Positions 18,025-26,783 of a stretch of DNA of 64,000 nt are shown here, piece after piece. Where the stretch lies: contig NZ_FNES01000008.1 of the NCBI RefSeq assembly GCF_900100195.1, positions 124,001-188,000 on the forward strand, given 5' to 3'. A program made the position numbers and the translations under genes. Source of the DNA: Billgrantia gudaonensis. GTDB lineage: Bacteria > Pseudomonadota > Gammaproteobacteria > Pseudomonadales > Halomonadaceae. The notes beneath the pieces are model-generated. The model did not search any database. It saw only the letters and a list, made by a program, of their open reading frames with translations, and was not told the origin of the DNA. Position 1 is the first letter of the stretch; each line of letters starts with the position of its first letter.

Positions 18025-18040
18025 CTGACCATTCGGTCAA
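18025..18040. promoter_or_regulatory. RutR-like TetR operator upstream of xdhA
   Basis: CTGACCATTCGGTCAA has GACC/GGTC half-sites around a 4-base centre and lies 77 bases before the xdhA ATG in the 313-bp gap between the TetR gene and xdhA. An identical 16-mer lies before the purine permease at 24635-24650. The rest of the gap shows no gene. Confidence 0.72.
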
Positions 18041-18117
18041 CGCATCGAAACAACCATCGGACCCTGACTCCGTCGACCCACGACGTTCCACCACAAGCCT
18101 GACAAGAAGAGACGGCG

Positions 18118-19569
18118 ATGATCGACTTCCTGCTCAACGGGCAGCCCCGCCACTGTGCGGCCTCGCCCGATACCAGCGTGCTGGAGATGCTGCGCGAGAA
18201 CCTCGGCCAGACCGGCACCAAGGAGGGGTGCGCCAGCGGCGATTGCGGCGCCTGTACCGTAGCCATCGGCGAGACCGATGCAGACGGCCGGCTGCACTAC
18301 CGCAGCGCCAACGCCTGCATCACCCCGGCCCACCAGCTCAACGGTCGTCATCTGGTGACCGTCGAGGGACTGGCCGATGGCGACGACCTGCATCCTGCCC
18401 AAGCCGCCATGGTCGCCTGTCATGGCAGCCAGTGCGGCTTCTGCACGCCGGGCATCGTGATGTCGCTGTTCACCCTGCACGAGGCGCAGCGCGGCGGGGA
18501 CCTGGCGCCGCTCACCCCACAGCGGCTCGAGGCAGCGCTCGGCGGGAACCTGTGCCGTTGCACCGGATACCGGCCGATCCGCGATGCCGCTCTGACCATG
18601 ACCGAGCATCCCGAACGACGCCCCCAGTGGCTCGACGCCGCGGCACCGCGCCCCGCCGCTCCGTCTTCCGATGCACCTTTCGCGCAGCCCGAGACCCTGG
18701 CCGAGCTGGTCGAACTGCGGCGCCGCCATCCCGAGGCTCGCCTAGTGGCCGGCGCCACCGACCTGTGGCTCGAGGTCACTCAGCGGCTCACGCGCTTCGA
18801 GCGACTGATCGACGTGACCCGCGTCGCCGAACTGAACGCCATCGAGGAAACCACCCTGGACGATGGTCGCCATGGCTGGTGGATCGGCGCGGCCGTTACC
18901 TATGCTCGCCTCGAACCGCTACTCGAGGAAAACGTCGAGCCCTTCGCCCACCTGCTGCATCGACTGGGCTCGGCCCAGATCCGCAACCGCGGCACCCTGG
19001 GCGGCAACATCGCCAATGCCTCGCCCATCGGCGATACCCCACCGGTGCTGCTGGCGCTCGGCTCGCGCCTGTGGCTGGCCGGCCCGGAGGGCGAACGCGA
19101 GCTGCCGCTCGACGACTTCTTCCTCGGCTACAAGCAGACGGCACTGCGCGAGGGCGAGACCATCCGCGCAGTCTTTCTGCCCAGACCCGAAGCGGAGTGC
19201 CACCTCAAGGTGTGGAAGCTCTCCAAACGACGCGAGGACGACATCTCCGCCGTGCTCGGCGCCTTCGCCTGGCAGCTCGAGGCGGGCATCCTGCGCAACG
19301 TGCGCCTCGCCTTCGGTGGCATGGCCGCGACGCCCAAACGGGCTGCACAGGCCGAGGCCGCTCTGGAGGGCCAACCGCCCACGGCGGCCGCCTTCCGGGC
19401 CGCGCGCCAGGCTCTCGGCGACGATTTCCAACCGATGTCCGACGTCCGCGGCAGCGACCACTATCGGCAGCTGTCGGCCGCCAACCTGCTCGAACGTCTG
19501 CGCCTGGTCATCGCGAAACAAGACTCCGATACGTCCCGGGAGGTGATGCTCCATGCGTACGCTCACTAA
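18118..19569 (+). CDS. xdhA: Xanthine dehydrogenase small subunit (2x[2Fe-2S] and FAD)
   Basis: A 483-residue electron-transfer subunit of cytoplasmic xanthine dehydrogenase, which oxidises hypoxanthine to xanthine to urate with NAD+. The first [2Fe-2S] site is Cys38, Cys43, Cys46 and Cys67; the second is Cys106, Cys109, Cys146 and Cys148. A CO-dehydrogenase-type FAD domain follows from about residue 180, with the RNRGTLGGNIANASPIGD block. AAGAAGAGA lies before the ATG. It overlaps xdhB by 17 bases and heads xdhABC, under a RutR-like operator. Confidence 0.95.
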   Translation: MIDFLLNGQPRHCAASPDTSVLEMLRENLGQTGTKEGCASGDCGACTVAIGETDADGRLHYRSANACITPAHQLNGRHLVTVEGLADGDDLHPAQAAMVACHGSQCGFCTPGIVMSLFTLHEAQRGGDLAPLTPQRLEAALGGNLCRCTGYRPIRDAALTMTEHPERRPQWLDAAAPRPAAPSSDAPFAQPETLAELVELRRRHPEARLVAGATDLWLEVTQRLTRFERLIDVTRVAELNAIEETTLDDGRHGWWIGAAVTYARLEPLLEENVEPFAHLLHRLGSAQIRNRGTLGGNIANASPIGDTPPVLLALGSRLWLAGPEGERELPLDDFFLGYKQTALREGETIRAVFLPRPEAECHLKVWKLSKRREDDISAVLGAFAWQLEAGILRNVRLAFGGMAATPKRAAQAEAALEGQPPTAAAFRAARQALGDDFQPMSDVRGSDHYRQLSAANLLERLRLVIAKQDSDTSREVMLHAYAH

Positions 19570-22051
19570 GCTGGATAGCCCGGCCGGCGAAACGGCCGAC
19601 CTCGACCAAACGGCGGCACGCAGCCGCGAGACGCAGCGGGGCCGAATCGAGGGCGATGGTCCGCTGGCCAGGGAGGCCGATACGCGCGCCGTGGCCGGAA
19701 ACCGACATGCCCAGGCCCACGAGAGCGCGGTCAAGCACGTCACCGGCCGCGCCGCCTACATCGACGACCTCAAGGCGCCGGCGGACTGCCTCCACTTGGC
19801 ACTCGGTCTCTCGCCGGTGGCCCATGGCCGACTGACCCGGCTCGATCTGGCGAAGGTCCGTGCCATGCCTGGCGTGGTGGACGCGGTCGGTTTCCATGAC
19901 GTGCCCGGCCACACCGACATCGGTCCGGTATTCCCCGGCGATCCGCTGTTCGTATCGGATACGATCAGCTACGCCGGCCAGGTGCTGTTCGCCGTGGCCG
20001 CCGAGAGCCATCGTGCCGCCCGCGAGGCCGTCAACGCGGCAATGGCCGAGGGAGTCGCCGAGATCGACGAACGACCGGCGAGCCTCGATCCAGTCGCGGC
20101 CGCCGAGCGCGGCGAGTTCGTGCGCCCCACCCACGTCCAGCAGAGCGGCGACTGGGAGCGAGCGCTGGCCGATGCCGCCCATGTCATCGAGGCCGAGCAG
20201 TTCGTCGGCGGTCAGGAGCACTTCTATCTCGAAGGGCAGGCCTGCCTGGTCCAGCCCACCGAAGACGAGGGCGTCATCGTCCACACCTCCAACCAGCACC
20301 CCAGCGAGACCCAGAAGCTGGTCGCCGAGGTGCTGGGCATTCCCTTTCACGCCGTCACCGTGGAGGTACGCCGCATGGGGGGAGGCTTCGGCGGCAAGGA
20401 GACCCAGGCCTCGCCCTGGGCCTGCATCGCCGCACTGGTGGCCCGGCGTACCGGGCGCACCACCCGCATCCGCCTGCCGCGCGCCGAGGACATGCGCGTC
20501 ACCGGGAAGCGCCATCCCTTCAACAACCGCTATCGGCTGGGCATCGATGAGGCGGGCGTCATCCAGGGCGGCGAGATCACCGTGATCGGCGACTGCGGCT
20601 ACTCGCCGGATCTCTCCGAGGCCATCGTCGACCGCGCCATGTTCCACAGCGACAACGCCTACTCGCTGGGCGAAGCCCGCGTCACCGGCCACCGTGCCCG
20701 CACGCACACCGCATCCAACACCGCCTTTCGCGGCTTCGGCGGCCCCCAGGGCATGATGGCGATCGAAGCAGCGATGGACGACATCGCTCGGCGTATCGGC
20801 GAAGATCCGCTGACGATACGCAAGCGCAACTTCTACCGCCCCGGCCGCCAGACCACCCATTACGGCCAACAGGTGGACCAGATCGGCCTGCTGCACGAGC
20901 TCGTCGAACGGCTCGAAGCCAGCAGCGACTACTGGACGCGACGTCACGCCATCACCGACTTCAACGCCGAGAGCCCCGTCATCAAGCGCGGCCTGGCACT
21001 CACCCCGGTGAAATTCGGCATCTCCTTCACCGCCAAGCATCTCAACCAGGCCGGCGCGCTGTTGCACGTCTATACCGACGGCAGCGTGCAGATCAACCAC
21101 GGCGGCACCGAGATGGGCCAGGGTCTGCATACCAAGATCTGCCAGGTAGTCGCTCGTGAGCTCGGTCTCGACCTCGGCACCGTACGCATCACCGCCACGC
21201 GCACCGACAAGGTGCCCAACACCTCACCCACCGCGGCCTCCAGCGGTGCCGACTTGAACGGCCAGGCCGCTCGCGATGCCTGCGTCAGGCTCAAGCAGCG
21301 CCTGTTCGATTTCGCCCACGAGCATCTCTACGAGGACCAGGGGCTGGACCGCGAAGACATGCGCCTGGAGGAGGGATACCTGGTCGCCGGCCTCGGCGAG
21401 AGCGAGCGCCGCATCCCCTGGGGCGAGCTGGTCCAGGCAGCTTACCTGAATCGTATCTCGCTCTCCGAAAAGGGCTTCTACGCTACCCCGCTGATCCACT
21501 ACGACCGCGCCACCGGCCAGGGGCGCCCCTTCTACTACTACGCTTTCGGCGCCGCCGTCGCGGAGGTCAGCCTGGACACTCTCACCGGCGAATACCAGGT
21601 GGACCGGGTCGACATTCTCCACGACGTCGGTGATTCCCTGAACCCCGCCATCGACATGGGCCAGGTCGAGGGCGGTTTCATCCAGGGCGTGGGCTGGCTG
21701 ACCAGCGAGGAACTGAAGTGGAACGAGACCGGTCGGCTGCTCTCCGATGGCCCGGCGACCTACAAGATCCCCACCTTCGGCGACCTGCCCCCGGTGTTCA
21801 ACGTCGAGCTGATGGAAGGCCACCCCAACTCCATGGCCAGCATCTACCGCTCCAAGGCAGTCGGCGAACCGCCCTTCATGCTCGGCATGGCGGTGTGGTC
21901 GGCACTGCGCGACGCCCTGGCAAGCCTCGCCGAGTATCGCGAGACGCCACGCCTCGACACCCCGGCAACGCCTGAGCGGGTACTGCTGGCCGCCGAGGCG
22001 CTGCGCGCGCGCCATGCCCAGGGAGTGCCGTCGCAGGAGAAGGCGACATGA
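19553..22051 (+). CDS. xdhB: Xanthine dehydrogenase molybdopterin-binding subunit
   Basis: An 832-residue catalytic subunit with the molybdenum cofactor. Family blocks include FYLEGQACLVQP, RRMGGGFGGKETQ, NTAFRGFGGPQGM (with the substrate-site arginine), GGTEMGQGLHTKICQV and SKAVGEPPFMLG, whose Glu772 matches the catalytic base. The start is supported by GGGAGGTGATG directly upstream. About 60 residues precede the first conserved block, slightly more than in many relatives. The stop overlaps xdhC as ATGA. Confidence 0.95.
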   Translation: MRTLTKLDSPAGETADLDQTAARSRETQRGRIEGDGPLAREADTRAVAGNRHAQAHESAVKHVTGRAAYIDDLKAPADCLHLALGLSPVAHGRLTRLDLAKVRAMPGVVDAVGFHDVPGHTDIGPVFPGDPLFVSDTISYAGQVLFAVAAESHRAAREAVNAAMAEGVAEIDERPASLDPVAAAERGEFVRPTHVQQSGDWERALADAAHVIEAEQFVGGQEHFYLEGQACLVQPTEDEGVIVHTSNQHPSETQKLVAEVLGIPFHAVTVEVRRMGGGFGGKETQASPWACIAALVARRTGRTTRIRLPRAEDMRVTGKRHPFNNRYRLGIDEAGVIQGGEITVIGDCGYSPDLSEAIVDRAMFHSDNAYSLGEARVTGHRARTHTASNTAFRGFGGPQGMMAIEAAMDDIARRIGEDPLTIRKRNFYRPGRQTTHYGQQVDQIGLLHELVERLEASSDYWTRRHAITDFNAESPVIKRGLALTPVKFGISFTAKHLNQAGALLHVYTDGSVQINHGGTEMGQGLHTKICQVVARELGLDLGTVRITATRTDKVPNTSPTAASSGADLNGQAARDACVRLKQRLFDFAHEHLYEDQGLDREDMRLEEGYLVAGLGESERRIPWGELVQAAYLNRISLSEKGFYATPLIHYDRATGQGRPFYYYAFGAAVAEVSLDTLTGEYQVDRVDILHDVGDSLNPAIDMGQVEGGFIQGVGWLTSEELKWNETGRLLSDGPATYKIPTFGDLPPVFNVELMEGHPNSMASIYRSKAVGEPPFMLGMAVWSALRDALASLAEYRETPRLDTPATPERVLLAAEALRARHAQGVPSQEKAT

Positions 22052-22896
22052 GCGTCCGACCCGAACCCTGGCACGCCGCACTGCACCGCCTGCAGCGCGA
22101 GGGCCAGCCCCACGTGCTGGCCACCCAGGTGACCAGCGCCGGCTCCACGCCCCGCGAGCCCGGGGCGCGCATGGTGATCACCGCAGACGCCGTCTTCGAT
22201 ACGCTGGGCGGCGGCAACTTCGAATGGCAGACCATCGCGGCGGCCCGCGAACGGCTGGCGAGCAGCGAGGCCGGCATGAGCCTCGAGGCCTTCTCGCTCG
22301 GCGGACGCAGCGGCCAGTGCTGTGGCGGCTTCGTCAACGTCCTGCTGGAGGTCTTCCCCGGTAGCCAGGCTAGCCTGGCAGTGTTCGGGGCCGGCCACGT
22401 GGGACAGGAGATCGTGCGCCTGAGCGCGCCGCTGCCGTGGCGGGTAGTCTGGCACGACAGTCGTGACGACGCCTTCCCCGACTGGGCCGCCGACCAGCCG
22501 CGCCTGACGTATCGCCACGCACCGGACCCAGGCGCCGCGGTGGCCGCTCTGCCCGCCGGCTGCCACGCCCTGGTGCTGACCCACGATCACACCGAGGACC
22601 GCACCCTGATCGACGCCCTGCTCCACCGTGACGACATGGGCTCGATCGGCCTGATCGGTTCCAGGAGCAAGTGGGCTAGCTTCCGTTCGCGGCTCGTCGA
22701 TGCCGGCCACGATGAGGCCGCTCTGGCGACGGTACGCTGCCCCATCGGCACGGCGGCGGGTGGCACCGGTGGCGACAAGACGCCCTACGCCATCGCGTTG
22801 GCCGCCCTCGCCGAGCTGCTACCGCTGGTGGGCCATGGCGAACGCGCCGACCAGCGCGGCCTCGATCCAGCTGAACTGCGCCAGATATTTGGCTAG
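22048..22896 (+). CDS. xdhC: Xanthine dehydrogenase accessory protein XdhC
   Basis: A 282-residue XdhC. It binds molybdenum cofactor, promotes its sulfuration and inserts it into XdhB. The N-terminal block GGNFEWQTI, the Rossmann motif LAVFGAGHVGQEIV near residue 112 and the C-terminal GTAAGGTGGDKTPYAIALAALAEL are typical. It overlaps xdhB by four bases and completes the xdhABC operon. A 177-base gap holding a structured repeat then separates it from guaD. Confidence 0.94.
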   Translation: MSVRPEPWHAALHRLQREGQPHVLATQVTSAGSTPREPGARMVITADAVFDTLGGGNFEWQTIAAARERLASSEAGMSLEAFSLGGRSGQCCGGFVNVLLEVFPGSQASLAVFGAGHVGQEIVRLSAPLPWRVVWHDSRDDAFPDWAADQPRLTYRHAPDPGAAVAALPAGCHALVLTHDHTEDRTLIDALLHRDDMGSIGLIGSRSKWASFRSRLVDAGHDEAALATVRCPIGTAAGGTGGDKTPYAIALAALAELLPLVGHGERADQRGLDPAELRQIFG

Positions 22897-22912
22897 CGGC
22901 TTCTTTAGACAG

Positions 22913-23021
22913 GAGCTATGCCGCGGCCAGGCCTTCGCGAAGGCGCTGCAAACCCATCCTTGGGCGCTACATTTGCCATCCATGGCAAATGACCTTCGCT
23001 GCGACCTGACCCCGGCCGCTC
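22913..23021 (+). repeat. Structured intergenic repeat, copy A
   Basis: About 109 bp matching 55211-55317 read on the opposite strand. It contains three hairpins: GCCTTCGCGAAGGC, CCCA/TGGG within AACCCATCCTTGGGCG, and ATTTGCCATCCATGGCAAAT (22971-22990). Two runs of 20 and 18 bases are identical in both copies, and changes in the stems are compensated. It fills most of the xdhC-guaD gap. Confidence 0.8.
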
Positions 23022-23073
23022 CGGTGCCATGCTCATGCAAGCGTAAGATTCTATCGACAACGAGCCTGACCTC

Positions 23074-24393
23074 ATGACGACCCACGATACGCGCGTACTG
23101 CGCGCCGAACTGCTGAGTTTCGACGCCGACCCCGGCGAGAATGACACGCCGGCTGAGGGCAGCGTGCGCCACATCCCGGACGGCGCCCTATGGATCGAGG
23201 ACGGCCGCATCCGTGCCGTCGACGACTATGCCCGCCTGGCACCCGAGCTACCCGAAGGCATCGAAGTCACCGACCACCGGGGCAAACTGATCGCCCCCGG
23301 TTTCATCGACAGCCACGTACACTACGTGCAGTTGGAGATCATGGCCTCCTACGGCCGACAGTTGCTCGATTGGCTCAACGAGTACACCTTTCCCGAGGAA
23401 TGCCGCTTCGCCGAACGGGAGCATGCCGAGCGCCTGGCCGACGCCTTCCTCGACGAGATGCTGCGGGTCGGCACCACCACCGCCCAGGTATTCTGCTCCA
23501 GCCATCCGGTTTCCGTAGATGCCTTCTTCACGGCGAGCCAGCGCCGCGGCCTGTGCATGCTCGCCGGCAAGGTGCTGATGGACCGCCATGCGCCGGAAGC
23601 GCTCACCGACGACACCCAAGGTGGCATCCGCGACACCGAACGCCTGATCGCCGACTGGCACGGCAGGGAACGCCTCGGCTACAGCGTGACACCGCGCTTC
23701 GCCCCGACCTCCACCCGCGGGCAGCTCGATGCCGCCGGAGGGCTGTTGCGCAACGACGCGACCCTGTGGCTGCAAACCCACCTCGCCGAAAACACCGGCG
23801 AGCTGGACTGGGTGGCGGAACTGTTCCCCGAGAGTCGCGACTACCTCGAGGTCTACGAACGGTCCGGTCTGGTGGGGCCGCGCAGTACCTTCGCCCACGG
23901 CATCCACCTCGACCGCGCGATGCGCGAACGACTCGCCAACCGCGGTGCCAACCTGGCCTTCTGCCCCAGTTCCAATCTCTTCCTGGGCAGCGGCCTCTTC
24001 GACCGCCTGGCCGCCCGCGAGGCCGACCTCAACGTCAGCTATGCCAGCGACGTGGGCGGCGGCACCGATCTCTCGGGACTGGCCACTCTCAAGACGGCTT
24101 ATCAGGTAGGCCAACTGCGCGGCCAGCCGCTGACTGCCTGGCAGGGCTTCTACGGGCTCACGCTGGGCAACGCCCGAGCGCTGTCGCTGGACGACCGCAT
24201 CGGCCGTCTGGCCAAGGGGATGGACGCCGACTTCGTGGTGCTCGACCCGCAGGCCACCCCACTGCTCGCCCGACGCACGTCGCGCTGCCGGAGCCTCGGC
24301 GAAACCCTCTTCGCGTTGATGATGCTGGGCGACGACCGCAGCGTGGCCGAGGCCTGGGCGGGGGGCATTTGCCAACACCGCCGCGCCGGCTGA
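23074..24393 (+). CDS. guaD: Guanine deaminase
   Basis: A 439-residue amidohydrolase that converts guanine to xanthine, the substrate of XdhAB. Zinc-site motifs are PGFIDSHVHYVQ (HxH), LQTHLAEN, and ASDVGGGTDLSGL with the late catalytic Asp. Length matches GuaD (about 430-450). The ATG at 23074 precedes the conserved N-terminal strand, but no strong ribosome site is visible. Lying between xdhABC and the purine permease supports a purine-salvage role. A strong terminator follows at 24439. Confidence 0.94.
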   Translation: MTTHDTRVLRAELLSFDADPGENDTPAEGSVRHIPDGALWIEDGRIRAVDDYARLAPELPEGIEVTDHRGKLIAPGFIDSHVHYVQLEIMASYGRQLLDWLNEYTFPEECRFAEREHAERLADAFLDEMLRVGTTTAQVFCSSHPVSVDAFFTASQRRGLCMLAGKVLMDRHAPEALTDDTQGGIRDTERLIADWHGRERLGYSVTPRFAPTSTRGQLDAAGGLLRNDATLWLQTHLAENTGELDWVAELFPESRDYLEVYERSGLVGPRSTFAHGIHLDRAMRERLANRGANLAFCPSSNLFLGSGLFDRLAAREADLNVSYASDVGGGTDLSGLATLKTAYQVGQLRGQPLTAWQGFYGLTLGNARALSLDDRIGRLAKGMDADFVVLDPQATPLLARRTSRCRSLGETLFALMMLGDDRSVAEAWAGGICQHRRAG

Positions 24394-24438
24394 GAGAATC
24401 TCGTATACAGAAACGTCAGCCACGGCGGCTGAGATCCA

Positions 24439-24476
24439 CCGAATCGCCGCTCTTTAGCAAGCGGCGACTCGGTTTT
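24439..24476 (+). terminator. Rho-independent terminator after guaD
   Basis: A 12-bp stem with one internal mismatch (arms 24439-24451 and 24460-24472) and an 8-base loop is followed directly by TTTTCTGC. It ends the xdhABC-guaD block and insulates the permease. Confidence 0.85.
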
Positions 24477-24591
24477 CTGCGTCCATAGCGTGATTAACAC
24501 TCTCGAAATCCCCACAGAATGGAACGATCGTCAAGAACCTCTCTGTATCCCCGGCGTTGAAGTCGCGTATACCACATTGGTCGCAGCACAC

Positions 24592-24607
24592 CTGTCCAAA
24601 CGGTCAA
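24592..24607. promoter_or_regulatory. Degenerate RutR-like operator
   Basis: CTGTCCAAACGGTCAA matches the 16-bp operator at 13 of 16 positions with one intact half-site. It lies 43 bp upstream of the perfect copy, about four helical turns, so both could be bound on one face. The remainder of the 305-bp gap between guaD and the permease shows no gene. Confidence 0.5.
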
Positions 24608-24634
24608 TACCCAGCTAGGCTGTGCCCATGCCTT

Positions 24635-24650
24635 CTGACCATTCGGTCAA
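24635..24650. promoter_or_regulatory. RutR-like TetR operator upstream of the purine permease
   Basis: CTGACCATTCGGTCAA, identical to the site before xdhA, lies 49 bases before the permease ATG. Confidence 0.72.
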
Positions 24651-24698
24651 TGCAAGGCGTTCACGGCACTCCCACTCCAACAACAAGGGATCCCCGCT

Positions 24699-26066
24699 AT
24701 GGAACCAACCTCGACTCCCCTTGCCGATCAGGGCGCGGCCTCCCGTCCCTCCGATCCCCACTGGCTGGACCGCTACTTCGGCGTGACCCGACGCGGCTCG
24801 TCCCTGCGCACCGAGATACTCGCCGGTATCGCCACCTTCCTGGCCTCGATGTACATCATCGTGGTGAACCCGGCGATTCTTTCCGATGCCGGAATCCCCT
24901 TCTCGGCGGCCCTCTCCGCCACCGTGCTGATCAGTTTCATGAGTAGTCTGGCCATGGGACTCTATGCACGAAACCCGATCCTGGTGGCCCCGGGCATGGG
25001 CATGAATGCCCTGTTCACCTACACCCTGGTGCTCGGCGCCGGCCTCTCCTGGGAGGTGGCACTCGGCTGCGTCTTCTGGTCCGGGGTGCTGTTTGCGACG
25101 CTGGCGGTGTTCAACGTGCGCAAGGCGATCATCGAGGCGATTCCCGCCTCGCTGCGCTACGCCATCACCTGCGGCATCGGGCTGTTCATCACCTTCATCG
25201 GCTTCAAGAACGCCGGCTTCATCGTCGGCAGCGACGCCACCCTGGTCACACTGGGGAGCTTCGAACCCTCCCTGATCACCTTCTTCATCGGCATGATGGC
25301 CACGGCGATCCTCGTGATCCTGCGCTTCAACGGTGCGCTGATCCTGGGCATCGCCCTGACCACGCTGCTGGCAACGCCCATGGGGCGGCTATGGGGCGGA
25401 GATGTCGTGGTGGAATGGAGCGGTCTGGCCGCCTGGCCCGACTTCGGCGCAGTGATGCAGGTGGACATCTGGGGAGCGCTCGAGGTCGCCTACCTGCCGT
25501 TCATCTTCGTGATGCTGTTCACCAACTTCTTCGATGCGCTGTCGTGCTTCATGGCGCTCTCCGAGTCGGCCGACCTCAAGGACAAGGACGGCAACCCGCG
25601 TAACCTCAAGCGCTCAATGACCGTGGATGCCTTCGCTTCGATGATCGCCGCCCCGCTCGGCACCAGCGCCGCCCAGACCTTCATCGAATCCGGCGCCGGG
25701 GTCGCCCAGGGTGGACGCACGGGGCTGGTCGCCGTGGTCATCGCCCTGCTCTTCCTGCCCTTCCTGTTCCTGTCGCCGCTGCTGTCTCTGGTACCCAGCA
25801 TCGCCACGGCGCCGGCGCTGGTGCTGGTGGGGCTGTTCATGATGGCCCCGATCGGCAAGATAGAGTGGTCACGCTTCGAGCAGGCGTTTCCGGCCTTCCT
25901 GGCCATCATTCTGATGCCGCTGACCTACTCGATCACTCTCGGCATCGCTTTCGGCTTCCTGAGCTTCGTGATGATCCAGCTGTGCACCGGTCGCCTGTCC
26001 GCCATCAAACCGGCCATGTGGGTCTCCGCGGCACTCAGCGTAGTACTGCTGGTCACCACGCAGTAG
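24699..26066 (+). CDS. Purine permease, AzgA-like NCS2 family
   Basis: A 455-residue inner-membrane transporter of the AzgA/PbuG branch (adenine, guanine, hypoxanthine permeases). Family blocks are TEILAGIATFLASMYIIVVNPAI, PILVAPGMGMNALFTYTLV, FFDALSCFMALSE, MTVDAFASMIAAPLGTSAAQTFIESGAGVAQGGRTGL and the closing helices. Two operator-like sites lie just upstream, so it is probably co-regulated with xdhABC. It should import the purine bases that GuaD, XdhAB and perhaps the deaminase at 29075 then process. Confidence 0.92.
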   Translation: MEPTSTPLADQGAASRPSDPHWLDRYFGVTRRGSSLRTEILAGIATFLASMYIIVVNPAILSDAGIPFSAALSATVLISFMSSLAMGLYARNPILVAPGMGMNALFTYTLVLGAGLSWEVALGCVFWSGVLFATLAVFNVRKAIIEAIPASLRYAITCGIGLFITFIGFKNAGFIVGSDATLVTLGSFEPSLITFFIGMMATAILVILRFNGALILGIALTTLLATPMGRLWGGDVVVEWSGLAAWPDFGAVMQVDIWGALEVAYLPFIFVMLFTNFFDALSCFMALSESADLKDKDGNPRNLKRSMTVDAFASMIAAPLGTSAAQTFIESGAGVAQGGRTGLVAVVIALLFLPFLFLSPLLSLVPSIATAPALVLVGLFMMAPIGKIEWSRFEQAFPAFLAIILMPLTYSITLGIAFGFLSFVMIQLCTGRLSAIKPAMWVSAALSVVLLVTTQ

Positions 26067-26073
26067 GCCGACA

Positions 26074-26106
26074 CGCATCGCCCGGACATCCGCTTCGGGC
26101 GATGCG
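26074..26106. terminator. Bidirectional terminator-like hairpin
   Basis: An 11-bp perfect stem (26074-26084 and 26096-26106) with an 11-base loop lies between the convergent permease and msrQ genes. There is no T-run. Confidence 0.5.
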
Positions 26107-26148
26107 AGCCTCACGACCGCCCACCGAGAGGCTAGAAGAAGGCACGGC

Positions 26149-26748
26149 TCACTGGCGATGCAGGATGGCATCGACGATGCGGAACGCGACCAGCAATAGC
26201 AGCACCGCCAGGAAGAGACTGGGCATGAGGTAGTCCGCCCGAGTCAGGATCCACAAATGCGTGACCCCCAGCGCGGCGGAGACGTAGACGAGGCGATGCA
26301 GCCAGTGCCAAGCATGCTCTCCCATTGCCTGACGCACCCGCTTGAACGAAGTGACCGCGAGCGGAACCAGCAGCGTCAATCCCGCCACGCCGTAGCGAAC
26401 GTAGGGAAGGTCGACCATGTCCTTGACGATCCACGGCCAGTCCCAGTACTGATCCAGTCCGATCCAGCTCAGCATGTGAGCGAGTAGCCAGAAGAACGCC
26501 CACAGGCCGATCTGACGGCGCGCGATCATGAAGCCCACCCAGCCGGTGAGGCGGAACGCCGGGCCGAAGGCGATGGTGGTGAGCAGCAGGATCAGACCGG
26601 TACGGCCAGTGAAATGCACGACCGCTTCGCTGGGCACTGCACCCAGATCGCCATAGAACCACTGCCAGCCGATCCACAGGCCCGGCGTGGCACAGCCAGC
26701 CAGCACCAGCAGGCGAAAGGCGGTAATGCAGGATCGCGCGCTGAGCAT
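26149..26748 (-). CDS. msrQ: MsrQ, haem-binding membrane subunit of methionine sulfoxide reductase
   Basis: A 199-residue membrane protein of the YedZ/MsrQ ferric-reductase-like family, with about six helices. It passes quinone-derived electrons to periplasmic MsrP. Haem-ligand histidines fall in FWLLAHMLSW, HAWHWLHRLVYVSAALGVTHLW. The start at 26748 is set by AAGGAGAGGGG immediately before the ATG; the longer frame overlaps msrP and is unrelated. It lies 35 bases downstream of msrP. Confidence 0.93.
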   Translation of the reverse strand: MLSARSCITAFRLLVLAGCATPGLWIGWQWFYGDLGAVPSEAVVHFTGRTGLILLLTTIAFGPAFRLTGWVGFMIARRQIGLWAFFWLLAHMLSWIGLDQYWDWPWIVKDMVDLPYVRYGVAGLTLLVPLAVTSFKRVRQAMGEHAWHWLHRLVYVSAALGVTHLWILTRADYLMPSLFLAVLLLLVAFRIVDAILHRQ

Positions 26749-26783
26749 CCCCTCTCCTTGCGTCACGGAATGGAAATTCCGGC

